NCBI GenBank assembly: GCA_004335835.1
Contig: RWJK01001032.1
Coordinates: 64,406-128,405 of the forward strand
Origin: Scenedesmus sp. ARA3
Lineage: Eukaryota > Chlorophyta > Chlorophyceae > Sphaeropleales > Scenedesmaceae
Length of the DNA: 64,000 bases
Direction: 5' to 3'
Positions 10,898 to 22,792 of the stretch are shown here, piece by piece; position 1 is the first letter of the stretch; each line of letters opens with the position of its first letter. A model generated the notes under the pieces. It was given only the letters and a program-made list of their open reading frames with translations. It was not told the DNA's origin and ran no database searches. The position numbers and the translations under genes are program-made.

Positions 10898-12638
10898 GTA
10901 TACAGGTGGTGCGCGCCCCCGCTGGGAGAAGCAAGTGCCGGACATCTGCAGCAGCCTGGTGGGTGCAGCTGTGCCGTGTACATACATGGCCCAGCAGGCA
11001 GCACCGCCACAGCAGTAGAAGATCAGCGCACACATCTAGCAGTCCTGCCCGCATGGCGGCTTATGTTTCTCCGATTTGTCAAACGTGTTTGTTGCGGCTG
11101 GCTGACCAGTTGTCAGCAGGCAGCATTCGCAGCAAACACATGTACACAGTGCACTCGACAGGCAAGACGGCTTAGTGCGTCATGCCATATCACAAATCTT
11201 CTTTGTTCCTTCTGTGTTCCTGCTGCAGGGGTGGTGCACCTGGGATGCATTTTACCACGATGTGTCAGGGTTAGGGCTGCAGCAGGGCCTGGAAGGGTTC
11301 ATGCGGAATGTGCTGTGTGATCCACTACTAAGTGAGACACTTTTATGGTCTGCTGCAGGGTTGGTGCACCTGGGATGCATTTTACCACGATGTGTCGGGG
11401 CTAGGGCTGCAGCAAGGGCTGGAGGGGTTCAGGGCGGCAGACCCTGCCCGGGTGCCCCGCTGGCTCATCATAGACGACGGCTGGCAGGTGAGTGAGGCGT
11501 GTGTAACATGTAACAAGCATGTTATGTCTGTTACTTGTGCGAGGTGGCAGACCCCGCCCTGGTGCCCCGCTGGCTCATCATAGCCGACGGCTTGCAGGTG
11601 AGGCACATGTAACATGTTATTAACATTTCGGTCCGTTATATAAACAGCGCATGGTAGCAGGTGTGTGTTACAGCTGCGATGGCTCATCATAGACGACGGC
11701 TGGCAGGGGAGGCGCATCACACTGTGAAGTGTCGTCAGTACGTTGTGAATTATGTGTTATGTAGGTCCCTTGTGTGTAACATGGCAGCAAGTATGTTACA
11801 AAGTTGCTGGTGCTCGTGATGTCAGAGCCAGAGCCACCTTACTAGGCTGCATGCCACATGACATGCGTGAAAGGCTTGTGACTTTCCCCCCGGTCAAGTT
11901 CGTTGTGAGCTTGATGCTGCTGCCTCCCGTGTTGCTTTTATGCATCCATGCAGCGCACTGGACTGGACAACGCAGCGCGGCAGCAGCAGCAGGTGCTGCA
12001 CAGCAAGCCGCCACCACAGCAGCAGCAGCAGCAGCAGCAGCAAGCCGGCAGTGGGCCGCACAGCCACCCCCTGCCAGACTCCTCGCTCGCCGGCAAAGAC
12101 AACAGCAGCAGCAGCAGCAGCAGTAGCAGCAGCAGCAGCTACCGCAGCAGTGCATGGCTGTTGAGAGGTGTGAGGAGGGTGCTGCAGGGCTGCCAGCGGC
12201 TGGTGCTGAGTGGCGTGGGGGCAGTGGCTGAGCGGCTCAATTGGTGGTGAGTCACGTTTGATTGTCTGCTGCTGCTGCTGCTGCTGCTGTTGCTGTTGAT
12301 GGATAACCACAGCTGTAGCTGAGGGGCGTGGGGGCTGTGGCTGAGCGGCTCAACTGCTGGTGAGTTGACGCCATCAACTAGTGCTGCAGCAATTGTTTTT
12401 GCAAGACAAATGGGTTGGAATTAATCAGTGCCTGGCAACCAAATCTGCAGGCAACACTCTTCTGGCATGTTGCGCACTGCGCGGTCGTTTTGCTGGAGCA
12501 AGGTCCTGCAGGAACTGACAGCCCAAGCAGCAGCAGCTGTTGCTAGACCAGCTGAAAGTGTTGCAAGGTATGGTGGGCTGAGCTGATAAGCTTCGACCGA
12601 CCAGCTGAGGACCTTGATTATAATTATGAAACACAATG

Positions 12639-12678
<40 letters not shown>

Positions 12679-15600
12679 ACTTTGCTGCAGGCCGCTGCTG
12701 CTGTCGGGGCTGCGCACGCCGCTGCTGTGCGGTGTGCTGACCCGCTGCCTGAAGGCCTTCAACGTAGCCACCAGCGAGCACTCCAAGCGGCTGCTGTCGC
12801 CAGAGTTCAATGCAAAGTTCAGGTGCGAACAAAGCATATCAATCCCTTTGTATAGTGCGTGGCCAGCGGCAGTTGGGGCTGTTGATTTGTTGGCATCACA
12901 AGCACAGCGTGGGCAAGATATGACTTGGGTATAGGGTACGGTGGCTTGCTCTGCGGCAGCTTTCTACACATCAGACTCAGAGCCTTCAACCTTGCCACCA
13001 GTGAGCAGTCAAAGCGGCTGCTGTCGCCAGAGTTCAACGCCAAGTTCAGGTGAGAACTTCACACGTTGTTCCCTCCTGTTGCCGCACCAGTGGGGCTCAG
13101 GGCCGATGGCGCTTGATGCTATGGCTTGATGATTAATGTGATGATGACGGTGTTCGTGTGTCTACATGCATCTTGCGTGCTGTGTCACCAGATAAGCTTG
13201 CTGAGTTGGGGCATGCGCCTCTTTGTGGAATTGTTTGTGTTTGAAGGCTTGCACTGTGCAGCAATGCACAAACACACAGTGCTGGCTGCTCTGCCGGCAA
13301 ATTGCACCTGAGGGTTAGGCTGGTAGCAGCTTACATGTCTTGTGCTGTCCCAAGCATGCCGACACCTGTGTGTTGCGCCTGCTCTTGCTGCAGCAACTTG
13401 ACTGTTGGGCCGACACTCGACACAAGCAGCACTGCTAGCGCAGCGGATGTAGCAGGCGTGATAGCAGCCGTCAAGCAGCGCTACAACCTGAAGCATGTGT
13501 ATGCATGGCATGCAATCTTGGGCTACTGGTCTGGGGTCAGTCCACTAGCTACACCAGCAGCAGCAGCTGCTGCTGCTGCCAGTGCAGCCAGTAGTGCAGC
13601 AGCTGCTGCTGCTGAAAGCAGTGCTGAGGCAGATGCAGAGGCTGCTGCAAAAGAGCTAGCAGCGGCAGCAGCAGGCATAGCAGCAGGTGACAGGGTCGTC
13701 AGCAGCAGCAGCAGCAGCAGCAGCGGCATGGCGAGCAGCATTGTGCTGCCTCGTGTCAGTGACGCAATGACAGATCTGGAGCCGCCTTGCAACTGGAGCC
13801 AACTGGTGAGCATGACAAGTTATTGAGTTGCTTTCATAACATGTAAGTATTCTCTCGCTTGTAACAGATCTTGCCATGTCAGTGACGCAATGACCGATCT
13901 GGAGCCGCCCTGCAACTTGAGCCAGCTGGTGAGTGTGAAAGGGTTCAGCAAGGGCAGCACAATGAAGCTTGAGACATTATTTGCAGCCCTTGTAGCACAC
14001 ACTGCAAGAGTTGTAGCCTGCTGCTGCTGCTGGTGCTGCTGCTGCCGCTGCCCCTGCTGCTAATTCCGCTGCTGCCAACACCATTTGCTGCCTGCATCTC
14101 CGCATTGCAGGTGCTGGCAGGCGTGGGCCTGCCGCATGATCCCGCCTCATTTTACCAGCAGCTGCACAGCTACTTAGCTTCACTGGGCATTGATGGCGTC
14201 AAGGTGGACGTGCAGGTGGGGCTGCTTCAGTTTTTTTTGTCCTTGAATGTTGCTCACCTTACTTCACCATGTTAAACATGATTTAAGTTGTTGCTTTTGG
14301 CTGCTGATTAGTTGACTGTTCCAATGACAGCACTCATTGGCTGCCATATGCTGCAGAGCCAATTGGAGCTTGTCGGCTCAGCAGCAGGCGAGCCGGGCAA
14401 ATAGATTGCCAGGTGGCTACTTCCACCCACTTGCTGCTTTTTGTGCTGCTGCACCGCTGCGTACGATCTTGCAGAACCAGCTGGAGCTTGTCGGCTCAGC
14501 AGCAGGCCAGCCCGGGGGGCAGGCCCTGGCAGCTGCTTGGCACGCACTACAGGCCTGCGGCTGTACTGCTGCTGCATCTCTGCTTTCACTCACTGGCTGT
14601 GCTGCACATATGCTCTGCTGCTCTTGCTCCCCGGCTGTGTTGCTGCATTGCTGCTTTTCAAATGGCTGTGCTGCACCACTGTTTTTGTTGCGCTGCAGAA
14701 CCAGCTGGAGCTTGTCGGCTCAGCAGCAGACCAGCCCGGCGGCCAAGCCCTGGCAGCTGCCTGGCACGCCACACTTGGTTTGTTGAACTGGCAATGCATA
14801 TGGATAAGCTACTGTGCTGCTGCATTGCTGTGTTACTCTGCTGCAGAACCAGCTAGAGCTGGTTGGTTCGGCAGCAGGCCAGCCCGGGGGCCAAGCCCTG
14901 GCAGCTGCCCAGCACTAGAGGCCTCCGGCTGTACTGCTGCATCTCTGCTTTCACTCACCGTGTGCTGCACACATGCTCAGCTGATCTGGCGCACCGGCTG
15001 TGCTGCTGCAGCCTTGCTGCTCTCCTTACAGACTAGCTGTACTGCTGCTCTGTTGCGCTGCAGAACCAGTTGGAGCTTGTCGGCTCAGCAGCAGGCCAGC
15101 CCGGGGGGCAAGCCCTGGCAGCTGCCTGGCACGCCACGCTTTGACTTGGTGACCTGAAAATGCATGCACATGATGGACAAGTTACTGTGCTGCTGCACTG
15201 CTGTGTTACTCTGCTGCAGAACCAGCTAGAGCTCGTCGGCTCAGCAGCAGGCCAGCCTGGCGGCCAAGCCTTGGCAGCAGCCTGGCACGCAGCACTGGAG
15301 GCGTCTGCTGGGCGCCACTTCCCAGGCAACCAGCTCATCAACTGCATGTGCCACAACACCAGCGTGAGCGCCAGCCAGTACAGGCAAATCATGACTTGAG
15401 TACAACAAAACAGAAGGCACAGCCTTCTGCGACTGCCACTTGCTTGCAACTGCATGTGCCACACCAATGTGAACCGCAGCCGACATCATGCGGTTTGTTA
15501 AGAAAGACAGAGCCTCCTGTGACTGCCACTTGCAATGACCAGCAGGAATCCCATAACATCCCATCTCATCCCATCCCATAACATTTTATAACAATCCCAT

Positions 15601-18600
15601 AACAGGCGTTGTGGCGGGGGTGCTCACAATTTTGGCTTGTCTTGGTGTTTGCCACCACGCAGAACCTCTACCGCATGGCTGCCACCAACCTGGCGCGTGT
15701 CAGTGTTGACTTCTACCCGTGCTTGCCAGCTGAGGTTTTGTGCTTGTTCTTGGTCTGCTGTTTTGTCAAACAACAGAACCTGTACCGCATGGCTGCCACC
15801 AACCTGGCGCGCGTGAGTGATGACTTCTACCCGCGCCTGCCAGCCAGCCATTGCGGCTGACTCAACTCTTGCTAATATCTTTCTGCTGCTTGTGGGCTGA
15901 ACCCCTGCCGGTGCACAAATCACACTGCAAGGCCACAGTGTGGGCCGTATACGTGATGACGCCAAATGCTGCTTGACAGCCAATATTATGTTCTTCACGT
16001 GTTCTTGTTTACCCGTATTCCACCACACAGAACCTGTACCGCATGGCCGCCACCAACCTGGCGCGTGTCAGTGATGACTTCCACCCGCGCCTGCCAGCTG
16101 AGGTTTTGTGCTTGTTCTTGGTCTGCTGTTTGTCAAACAACAGAACCTGTACCGCATGGCCGGCCCCAACATGGTGCGCGCGTGTGATTACTTGCTTCTT
16201 GTGACCCAACAAATGTTGCCTTAATTGCTGTCGTTCAACAACAGAATCTGTACCGCATGGCCGCCACCAACCTGGCGCGTGTCTCTGATGACTTCTACCC
16301 GCGCCTGCCAGCCAGCCACGCGCCGCACGTGGCCGTGTGCGCCTTCAACAGCCTGTTCATGGGCGTGATTGTTACGCCAGATTGGGACATGTTCCACTCG
16401 CGCCACCCAAGGTGAAAGGCTGCACAGCATACTGCTTAGGTATTGCTGTTGTGTGCAATAAAAACACAGTGTTTTCGCCTGTTCATGGGCGTGGTTGTCA
16501 CACCAGACTAGGACAGTTCCACTCGAGCCACCCGCGGTGAGATGCGAGTGGGAACAGCGTAAAGTATAGGGCTTGCTGCGCCTAACATCATGTCGCCAGT
16601 CCAGCCTATAGCAACCGTCCTGCCAATCCCGCTGACGTCCGCCGTGCTGCTGGGCCTCTTTGCCTGCTGCGCACTGTACCAAGTGTTTGCACATGCTGCA
16701 GGGTGCTGCTGCACGCCACTGCGCGCATGCTCAGCGGAGGCTCCGTGTATGTCAGTGACAAGCCGGGGGCGCATGACCCCGCACTGCACACCAAAGCAAC
16801 AACATCACTCTCCAACCGCCTGTCTTCAACACAGCAGACTTGTAAGTTTTCTGCACTCGTGCTGGCCATGCTAACCCTGCTGCACACGGCTGCCACCCCA
16901 GTTTTTTCTCCCCCGTGTTCACTTGTTTCCTGCAGGGCGCTGCTGCACGCCACTGCGCGCATGATCATGATCAGCGGAGGGCCGCGCTGATCAGCGGAGG
17001 GCCCGTGTACGTCAGTGACAAGCCGGGGGCGCATGACCCTGCACTGCACACCTAAACAACAACATCACCGACTGCCATCAACAAAAACAAACCTGCAGGT
17101 GTTCCGCACTTGAGCTGGCCATGCTAACTGTGCTGCATTCGGCTGCCACCTTCTTTTTGGTCCATGTTTATGCGTTTCCTGCAGGGCGCTGCTGCACGCC
17201 ACGGCGCGCATGATCAGCGGAGGTCCTGTATATGTCAGTGACAAGCCCGGGGCGCATGACACTGTGCTGCTGGCGCGGCTGGCGCTGCCTGGCGGGCTGC
17301 TGCTGCAGCCGCTGCTGCCCGGGAGGCCCACACGGGACTGCCTGTTTGTGGACCCCTGCAGGTGCGGCACCCTTGTTGCGGCAGTACATGGCACGCATGT
17401 GTACAAATGCTGCCTGCATGCAGCTGCTACGCTCCCTACAGAAAGCGCAGCTGCCAGCTTGGCGTTGCCGTTGCCCTGCCCTCTGTTGCTGAAGCTGCCG
17501 TGCGCCTTACGCTTGCTGGTGGCTGTGTGCTTGCAGGGACGGCGTGAGTGTGCTCAAGGTGTGGAGCAGGAACTGCTGCAACGGAGTGGTGGCAGCCTTC
17601 AACCTGCAGGTGGGCTGGCTGGCTCGACATTTGCGTGCTTCTGGATAAGAACTTCACACATGCCTCTGGTGATGTGTTGCGGCGGCTTGCACAGCACAGC
17701 TGCTGGTATTCCAGCCAAACTGTGTTGTCTAACAGGCATGTTGTGTGTGTTTCGGGATCCATCGCTAGGGCTCCTGCTTGTTCCCTCCGGTCATACGTAT
17801 GATCAACAGTCATGTCATTAACATGTCATTCTGCTGTTGTTGCTGTTTTTCCCGCCGCCAGGGCTCCTGCTGGTCCCGCTCCAAGCTCAAGTTTGTCACG
17901 CATGACAGCTCACCAGCAGCGCTCAGCACGCTCATTGCACCAGCTGATGTGGAGGGCCTGCTGCACTGCCTGCCACACAACTGCAGCAGCAGCAGCAGCA
18001 TTTGCAACAGTGATCCAGCAGGACAGCCTGCAGAACCCACCGCAGCAGCAGCAGCAGCAGGATGCGTCTTGCATCACTCTGGGGAGTTTGTGCTGTATCT
18101 GGACAGCAGCAAAGCACTGACAGTGATTGAGGATGACGGCATTGCACTGGGCAGGCAGGGCCAGGGTGAGGATGCAGAGGGGCTGTCTGTGCAGCTTGCT
18201 GCTGCTGGCAGTGATGTAGTGACTGTAGCTCCACTTCTGGAGCTAAAGGGCAGCAGCAGCAGCAGCAGCAGCAGCGGCAGCAGTGATGTGAAGTTTGCAG
18301 TGATAGGGCTGACAAACATGCTGAACCCCGGCGGTGCAGTGAAGAGTGTATCGATTGACAGCAGCAGCAGCAGCAGCAGCAGTAGGGAGGCAGGCAGTGA
18401 CGGCGGCAGCAGCCAACACAGCAGCGGCAGCTGGGTGGTGGCAGATGCAGCAGCAGATAGCACAGCAGCAGCGGCAGCTGGTGACGGCAATGGAAGCACT
18501 GAGGCCGCTGCTGCTGCCGCCGCGCCAGCAGCAGCAGCAGCAGGATGCAGTGCAGCAGTGCGTGTATCTTTTGTGGGGTGTGGTCAGCTGCTGCTGCATG

Positions 18601-18773
18601 CATCCTGCAGGCCAGCTGCTGTGCTGCTGGATGGTCAACCTGCACAGTTTGAATATAACAGCAGCAGCAGCAGCCTGGTTGTTGATGTGCCTGAGCCAGC
18701 TACATCTGGCAGCTCTGCACAGCAGGAGGAGGCAGCTGGGATGCAGAACGAATTGACCATCAGGTTTGCGTGA
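9261..18773 (+). CDS. Raffinose synthase / alkaline alpha-galactosidase (SIP) family, GH36
   Basis: This family transfers galactose from galactinol to sucrose, or hydrolyses alpha-galactosides. Many exons read in order: N-terminal [22 protein letters not shown] (9506-9572); [15 protein letters not shown]; the hallmark [14 protein letters not shown] (11354) and [10 protein letters not shown] (11460); [16 protein letters not shown] (13491); [20 protein letters not shown] with the presumed nucleophile Asp in KVDVQ (14201-14215); the [11 protein letters not shown] exon; CMCHNTS (15344); [20 protein letters not shown] with the presumed acid/base Asp in SDDFYP (about 16276); [18 protein letters not shown] (16356-16410); [14 protein letters not shown] (17217); [11 protein letters not shown] (17317); and a C-terminal beta-domain with Ser/Ala tracts ending TIRFA-stop. 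ATG 9261 is the first Met of the open exon; an upstream coding exon is possible. Nearly every exon has duplicated edges. Confidence 0.9.
9727..10580 (+). repeat. Raffinose synthase exon-piece arrays, 5' part
   Basis: [14 protein letters not shown] followed by a GTGAGC donor occurs at 9732-9779 and 9908-9957. A segment encoding a [19 protein letters not shown] peptide occurs at about 10246-10310, 10374-10440 and 10503-10570, each preceded by a pyrimidine-rich CAG acceptor, with a period of about 128 bp. Confidence 0.9.
9821..9882. repeat. 12-bp minisatellite, about five units
   Basis: Units of the type ACACGCATTGGT, with single-base variants, lie in an intron between two copies of the same exon end. 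Confidence 0.9.
10804..10896 (+). repeat. (CTG)31 uninterrupted triplet tract
   Basis: Thirty-one perfect CTG units in the sense strand of the raffinose synthase gene. The tract lies within the intron upstream of the exon that begins after GTATACAG (about 10907), so it acts as part of the region in front of a splice acceptor. It is the longest perfect triplet run in the window. Confidence 0.95.
11216..11708 (+). repeat. Duplicated GWCTWDAF and WLIIDDGWQ exon segments
   Basis: [20 protein letters not shown] is encoded at 11226-11302 and again at 11357-11432, the second continuing into the full exon. The WLIIDDGWQ end with its GTGAG donor occurs at 11432-11488, decayed to LIIADGLQ at 11542-11598, and again at 11670-11708 with a GGGAGG instead of a GT donor. 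Confidence 0.9.
12190..13935 (+). repeat. Further duplicated exon ends in raffinose synthase
   Basis: Three two-copy sets: [20 protein letters not shown] at 12205-12250, decayed at 12313-12365; [14 protein letters not shown] at 12788-12825 and 13017-13052; [22 protein letters not shown] at 13756-13810 and 13877-13935. In each set the copy carries exon end, donor and a few intron bases. Confidence 0.85.
14350..15310 (+). repeat. Six-copy array of the [11 protein letters not shown] exon start
   Basis: Exon starts after CAG acceptors at about 14358, 14475, 14699, 14847, 15064 and 15220. Each encodes [18 protein letters not shown] or a close variant. Only the last copy continues into the complete exon ([20 protein letters not shown]). 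The first copy stops early (GEPGK-stop) and others lose frame. Here the duplicated edge is the acceptor side. Confidence 0.93.
15547..15606. repeat. CCCATAACAT-type minisatellite
   Basis: Imperfect short repeats of CCCATAACAT/CCCATCTCAT lie in the intron before the next raffinose synthase exon array. Confidence 0.7.
15655..16545 (+). repeat. Five-copy array of the [15 protein letters not shown] exon, plus a copy of its end
   Basis: Copies start after CAG at about 15662, 15777, 16031, 16144 and 16245. Only the last continues to [18 protein letters not shown]. Variants at the catalytic motif: copy 1 VSVDFYP, copy 2 VSDDFYP, copy 3 VSDDFHP, copy 4 decayed. A further copy of the exon end ([10 protein letters not shown] then a stop) lies at 16478-16540. 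Confidence 0.93.
16699..17270 (+). repeat. Three-copy array of the [16 protein letters not shown] exon start
   Basis: Copies at about 16699-16790, 16936-17045 (with an internal second duplication of ATGATCAGCGGAGGGCC) and 17184-17270. Only the third runs into the complete exon. A smaller duplicate of the next acceptor (GGGCTCCTGCTGGTCCC) lies at 17767-17783 and 17869-17885. Confidence 0.9.
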
Positions 18774-19482
18774 TGCACTGCCACAGGTGCAATCTGCCCC
18801 AGAATGGCTGCGTTGACGTGGGTTATGCCTGGTTGCAGCCAGGTTGCAGCGGTTTGACAACTGTACCGTGGTCAAGTTGCAGCCAGGTTGCAGCTGGGTT
18901 ACTACCGGGTAGCGGCCGGGTTGATGCAGCTGTCAGGGTGAACTGCAACTGTCTACAACGGCTGGAGGTGTTGGCGCCAGGCGGTGCCTGGCACTGTTAA
19001 GTTGTGAGATTTGGCATGGCTGGGCAGCCCAGAAGCTGGAATTTTCAGCTGATATCTCCTGCCTGTAACAAGTTGAGTTGTCCGGTGAGGATGTCAGCGA
19101 GCACATGGTCCGTTAGGATGCAGACTCTTCATGCGAAACTTTGGCAGCCAATGCACATCACAACTTGGCATGAACCGGGGCAAGAAAGTGCCGTCAGTGT
19201 TGCAAACTGGATCTTCGTGGATTTGAATTCCTTGGATCTGCGCAGCGCGTTCAGCGCGCAATGCCCGTTTGATGTGCTAGGGTTCTCTAACTTGAACTTC
19301 ACGGTGTGGGTTGTGAGATGCTGTCTGAACTCGACGCCGCTGCATGAATCACACTATTAGCCGGGTAAATGACCGATCGGGCGCGCATGAGGCTACTGGT
19401 AGCGGCCGTGTCTATCGGTGAGCATCAGCAGCAGTAGCAGTAGAAGTGCAGAGGAAAAGTGAACGCAGGCCACCCCAAGAAC
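18774..19482. other. Intergenic between raffinose synthase and acetylesterase genes
   Basis: No gene supported. It holds the repeated motif TTGCAGCCAGGTTGCAGC at about 18832 and 18877 and a possible polyadenylation signal at 19064. Confidence 0.5.
19064..19068 (+). terminator. Candidate TGTAA polyadenylation signal (raffinose synthase)
   Basis: TGTAA lies about 290 bp downstream of the stop codon, on the sense strand. TGTAA is the usual chlorophyte signal; function here is inferred. Confidence 0.4.
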
Positions 19483-20001
19483 ATGAGCACCATCCGTCAA
19501 TGCTTTGAAGCATTGCGTATGCTGCTAGCTGAGCCGCAAGCATTTACTGCATCTCCTGATACGCCTGAAGAACATGTGCCTCAGAGGCGCTGCTGTCACA
19601 GTGTGACACAACTGCTGCGGGCAACTGTCTCCTCACAGCCACTGGCGTGCATCTTCACAATCAGACCCTCTTACTGCTGCGACGCAGGGCTGCTGCAACT
19701 GCTGCTGGTGTTTCTACTGTCATGCCTGAGCCTTGCACAAGGCAGGCTGAGCTGTGCAGAGGCTATGGTGCCCCTGAGCACACTGCTGCTGCTTGAACTG
19801 AGCGCAGCAGCAGCGCTGGCAGCAGCAGCCACAGCGACCTGGGCAATACACCACGTGTATTGCAGCTGGACTAGCAGCAGCAGCAGCAGCAACAAGGGCA
19901 GCGGGTGTGCGTGCCCTCTGGCAGCAACACTAACAGATGTGGCAGCAAAAGCAGGTTGCAGCATCTGCCTGCAAGCAGTTACTTGTTGCTCTGAGCACAC
20001 T

Positions 20002-20037
<36 letters not shown>

Positions 20038-22792
20038 CATAGATCCTCCACATTTCATGCCCATCACCTGCAGCAGCTGCATCGTCCACAGCACAGCCTG
20101 CACCAACACCGTGATGACTCACCATCACCAGCAGCAGGAGCAGCAGCAGCAGCAGCAGCAGATGCATATGCAGCCGCAGCAGGCCCGTCATCTGCTCCGC
20201 TGGTTGATGTGTGGATCCTGGCTGGTCAAAGTAACATGGTGGGCTGGAACAAGGCTGACGGCCAGCCAATGCCGCAGCTGTGTGCACCATGGCCCGGAGA
20301 GATCCTTGCCTTCAACAGCACAGGTGCAACTGGATGTGGATGTAGATAAGGTATTCGTAAGCAAAGGTGCACGGGCGTTGTGATAGGGGAGAAGGAGGAG
20401 CTGGCTAGCAGCAACGAGTCGAGCGTTGGAGCATTGATGTGCATGTACCAGACAGTGTGATGGTACCAAAGCGCAATGGTAACTGGTTTGGCACCTTGTC
20501 AATGAAGTACACTACAGCGGGGGTGGAGTGCTGATGTGTCAGGTGAACAGCAGCTGCTGTCACGTGGGCAGTTGGTGGCACCCTCTGTGATGCGAAGCAG
20601 CTTGATGCCCTGTGAATGCTGACTGCAGAGCTGCTGCTGCTGCTGCTGCTGCTGCTGCAATGTGACATGGCCAGGTGAGTGGGTGGACGCTGTGCCCAAT
20701 GTGCACACCGGCATCTACGACTACCCAGACCAAGACAGCTGCGGGCCTGACATGGCTTTTGCGTGCACTCTTATTCAAATGGGAGCTGCAAGGAAGGTGG
20801 GCAGGAGTGACATATGTGCTAAATAGCTGATGAGCTATATAGCTGATGATGCAATGTAATGTAATGTATGTATGCAACATTCACATCAGTTCTAAACTTT
20901 GTCTAGATGTTGGTGGACAATGGTGGCCAGGTGCCAACAGCTGTGCACGGCACCAACCTGGCGCAGCATTCACACCACACATGTAGCAGCTGCCGGAAGC
21001 ACTCACATAACACTTCAGCCCACTGCGTACATGTTGTAAACTGTAAACTCTCTTTTTGTAACAATCAGACTACATGTGATCTGCGTATTGGCATACAGGT
21101 TGGCCTGGTGCCGACTGCCATGGGTGGTACCAACCTTTTCCAGCACTGGGCGCCAGGGGGGCAGCTGTGGAGTAACATGGTGGGCCGTACACAAGCAGGC
21201 ATGCACCAGCTGGCGGGACGAGGGCGGCTGCGCGGCATGCTGTGGATACAGGTGTGATGCATTTGTGTTATTTTTCATGTTATATTGTTATGTTGGTGTG
21301 TTTTGCTGCACCGCCCGCGCGGTGCCAGCAGCTGCAGCGCTCCTACCAGTGCCACCGCATGCTGTGGATCCATGGGCGGCGCACAGTGTTATGCTTGTCA
21401 TGTTGTTACGTTCATATGTTACGCTGTGTCGCCAGAATGCCTGACTTCAACAGGGATCCCACTTCCTGTGCACCTAACGGTGCGCTGCGGCAGCGCAAGC
21501 AGTAGTTGTCGCACATATGGACACCTTTCCTCACTTGAGCAACTTTAAAAATTTGGTCAACGCTGCACGGCATTGCTGCCTGCTGCAGGGAGAGGCTGAT
21601 GGGGCTGGCAGCATGCAGCAGGCGTTTGACTACGGGTCAAACTTCACTGCCTGGCTGGCTGCAACCAGGTGAGCTCATGACATTTGCCCTTGCTGACGCT
21701 TGCAAAAACGCTGCACTTTTGTCGTGCGTTGCGTCTCTGCTGCAGACTAGTGTCCTTTTGTCACCTCCGCAGACTACAGCGGACACTGGCTGCATGCAGC
21801 AGCGTGTGTGGATGCCAGTCAACTTGACTGAGGCCTGAGGCCTTGTTGTGATGGATGCTCAGCAGATGGCTTCATGAAGGCTTTATACTGTGTGGTGCAG
21901 CTGCTGGCAGACTGCATGTTGTGCACGCCTGCTTTGCTCAGTAGGGTACAACACTGCTGTGCACACCCTGCTCTTGTTCCTTTCCCCTGCCATGCTCAAC
22001 CAGGTCTGCTCTGTCAGCGCTGCACCCACAGCTGCCAGTGCTCATGGTCATCATGATGATCACGGCCACACGCCAGCGGGACATTGCCTTGCCGCAGCTG
22101 CTGTATGCCACTCAAAAGGCAGTGCAGCTGCTGATAACCTGCATGCCGTGGACTCAATGCGTGACGCCGGCTTTGCTCTGTGACGCAACATGGCTGCGAC
22201 TTAGCCTGCTTGAAATCCTGTTGTTTGTCACGTTCCCCTGCCATGCTCAACCAGGTCTGCTCTGTCAGCGCTGCACCCGCAGCTGCCAGTGCTGATGGTG
22301 GTCATGGCGACACGCCAGCGCAGCATCGCCTGCCCGCAGCTGCTGCATGCCGCTCACAAGGCAGTGCAGCTGCTGGTAACCTGCATGCTGTGGACCTAAC
22401 GTGTGACACCGACTTTGCTCTTTGACGCAACATGGCTGCGACTTAGCCTGCTTGAAATCCTGTTCTTTGTCACAACCCTCCTGCCCTGCCTGCCTAGGTC
22501 TGCCTTGTCAGCGCTGCACCCACAGCTGCCGGTGCTAATGGTCATCATGGCGACACGCCAGCGCAGCATTGCTTTCCCACACATCGACATCGTCGCAGCG
22601 CAGCAGAAGGCCCTGCAGCTGCCCGGCCTGTTCAAATTGGAAATGACAGGATTTGAATTCTACCCCATGGATGTTGGCCTGCCTGGGGGAGAGGCAGAGC
22701 TGGTGCATTTGACTAAGGCTGGGTGTGCAGCGCTTGGCGTGGCGATGGGATACCTGGTGGCCAGCAAGGATGGGCTGCAGTGCAGCAGCTGA
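19483..22792 (+). CDS. Sialate O-acetylesterase-like carbohydrate esterase (SASA/SGNH domain)
   Basis: This family removes O-acetyl groups from sugars. Exon 1 (ATG 19483 to about 20322) has a long Cys/Ala-rich N-terminus, hydrophobic segments (LLQLLLVFLLSCLSLAQG and an Ala-rich one) that could be a signal anchor, Ser/Ala/Gln tracts, then VDVWILAGQSNMVGWNKADG with the block I GQSN nucleophile serine at about 20230. The donor in AACAGCACAG|GTGCAA joins in phase to the exon at about 20671, GEWVDAVPNVHTGIYDYPDQ through FACTLIQMGAARK. Further exons give LVPTAMGGTNLFQHWAPGG (21109), GEADGAGSMQQAFDYGSNF (21590), and the last exon from about 22500 ending in GFEFYPMDVGLPGGEAELVH and LQCSS-stop. The late HLT motif (LVHLT) supplies a plausible catalytic His. 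Probably secretory or membrane-anchored. Confidence 0.82.
22000..22570 (+). repeat. 247-bp tandem array of an esterase exon start, three copies
   Basis: Copies of SALHPQLPVLMVIMATRQR after a pyrimidine-rich acceptor begin near 22002, 22250 and 22498. The flanking intron (GACGCAACATGGCTGCGACTT etc.) is repeated as well. Only the last copy continues into the full terminal exon. Confidence 0.93.

Noticed and set aside
9261..18773. Raffinose synthase as a broken pseudogene because of the many frame changes
   Set aside because: A full ordered set of conserved segments with GT-AG borders can be read. The interruptions fall in introns or in surplus partial copies.
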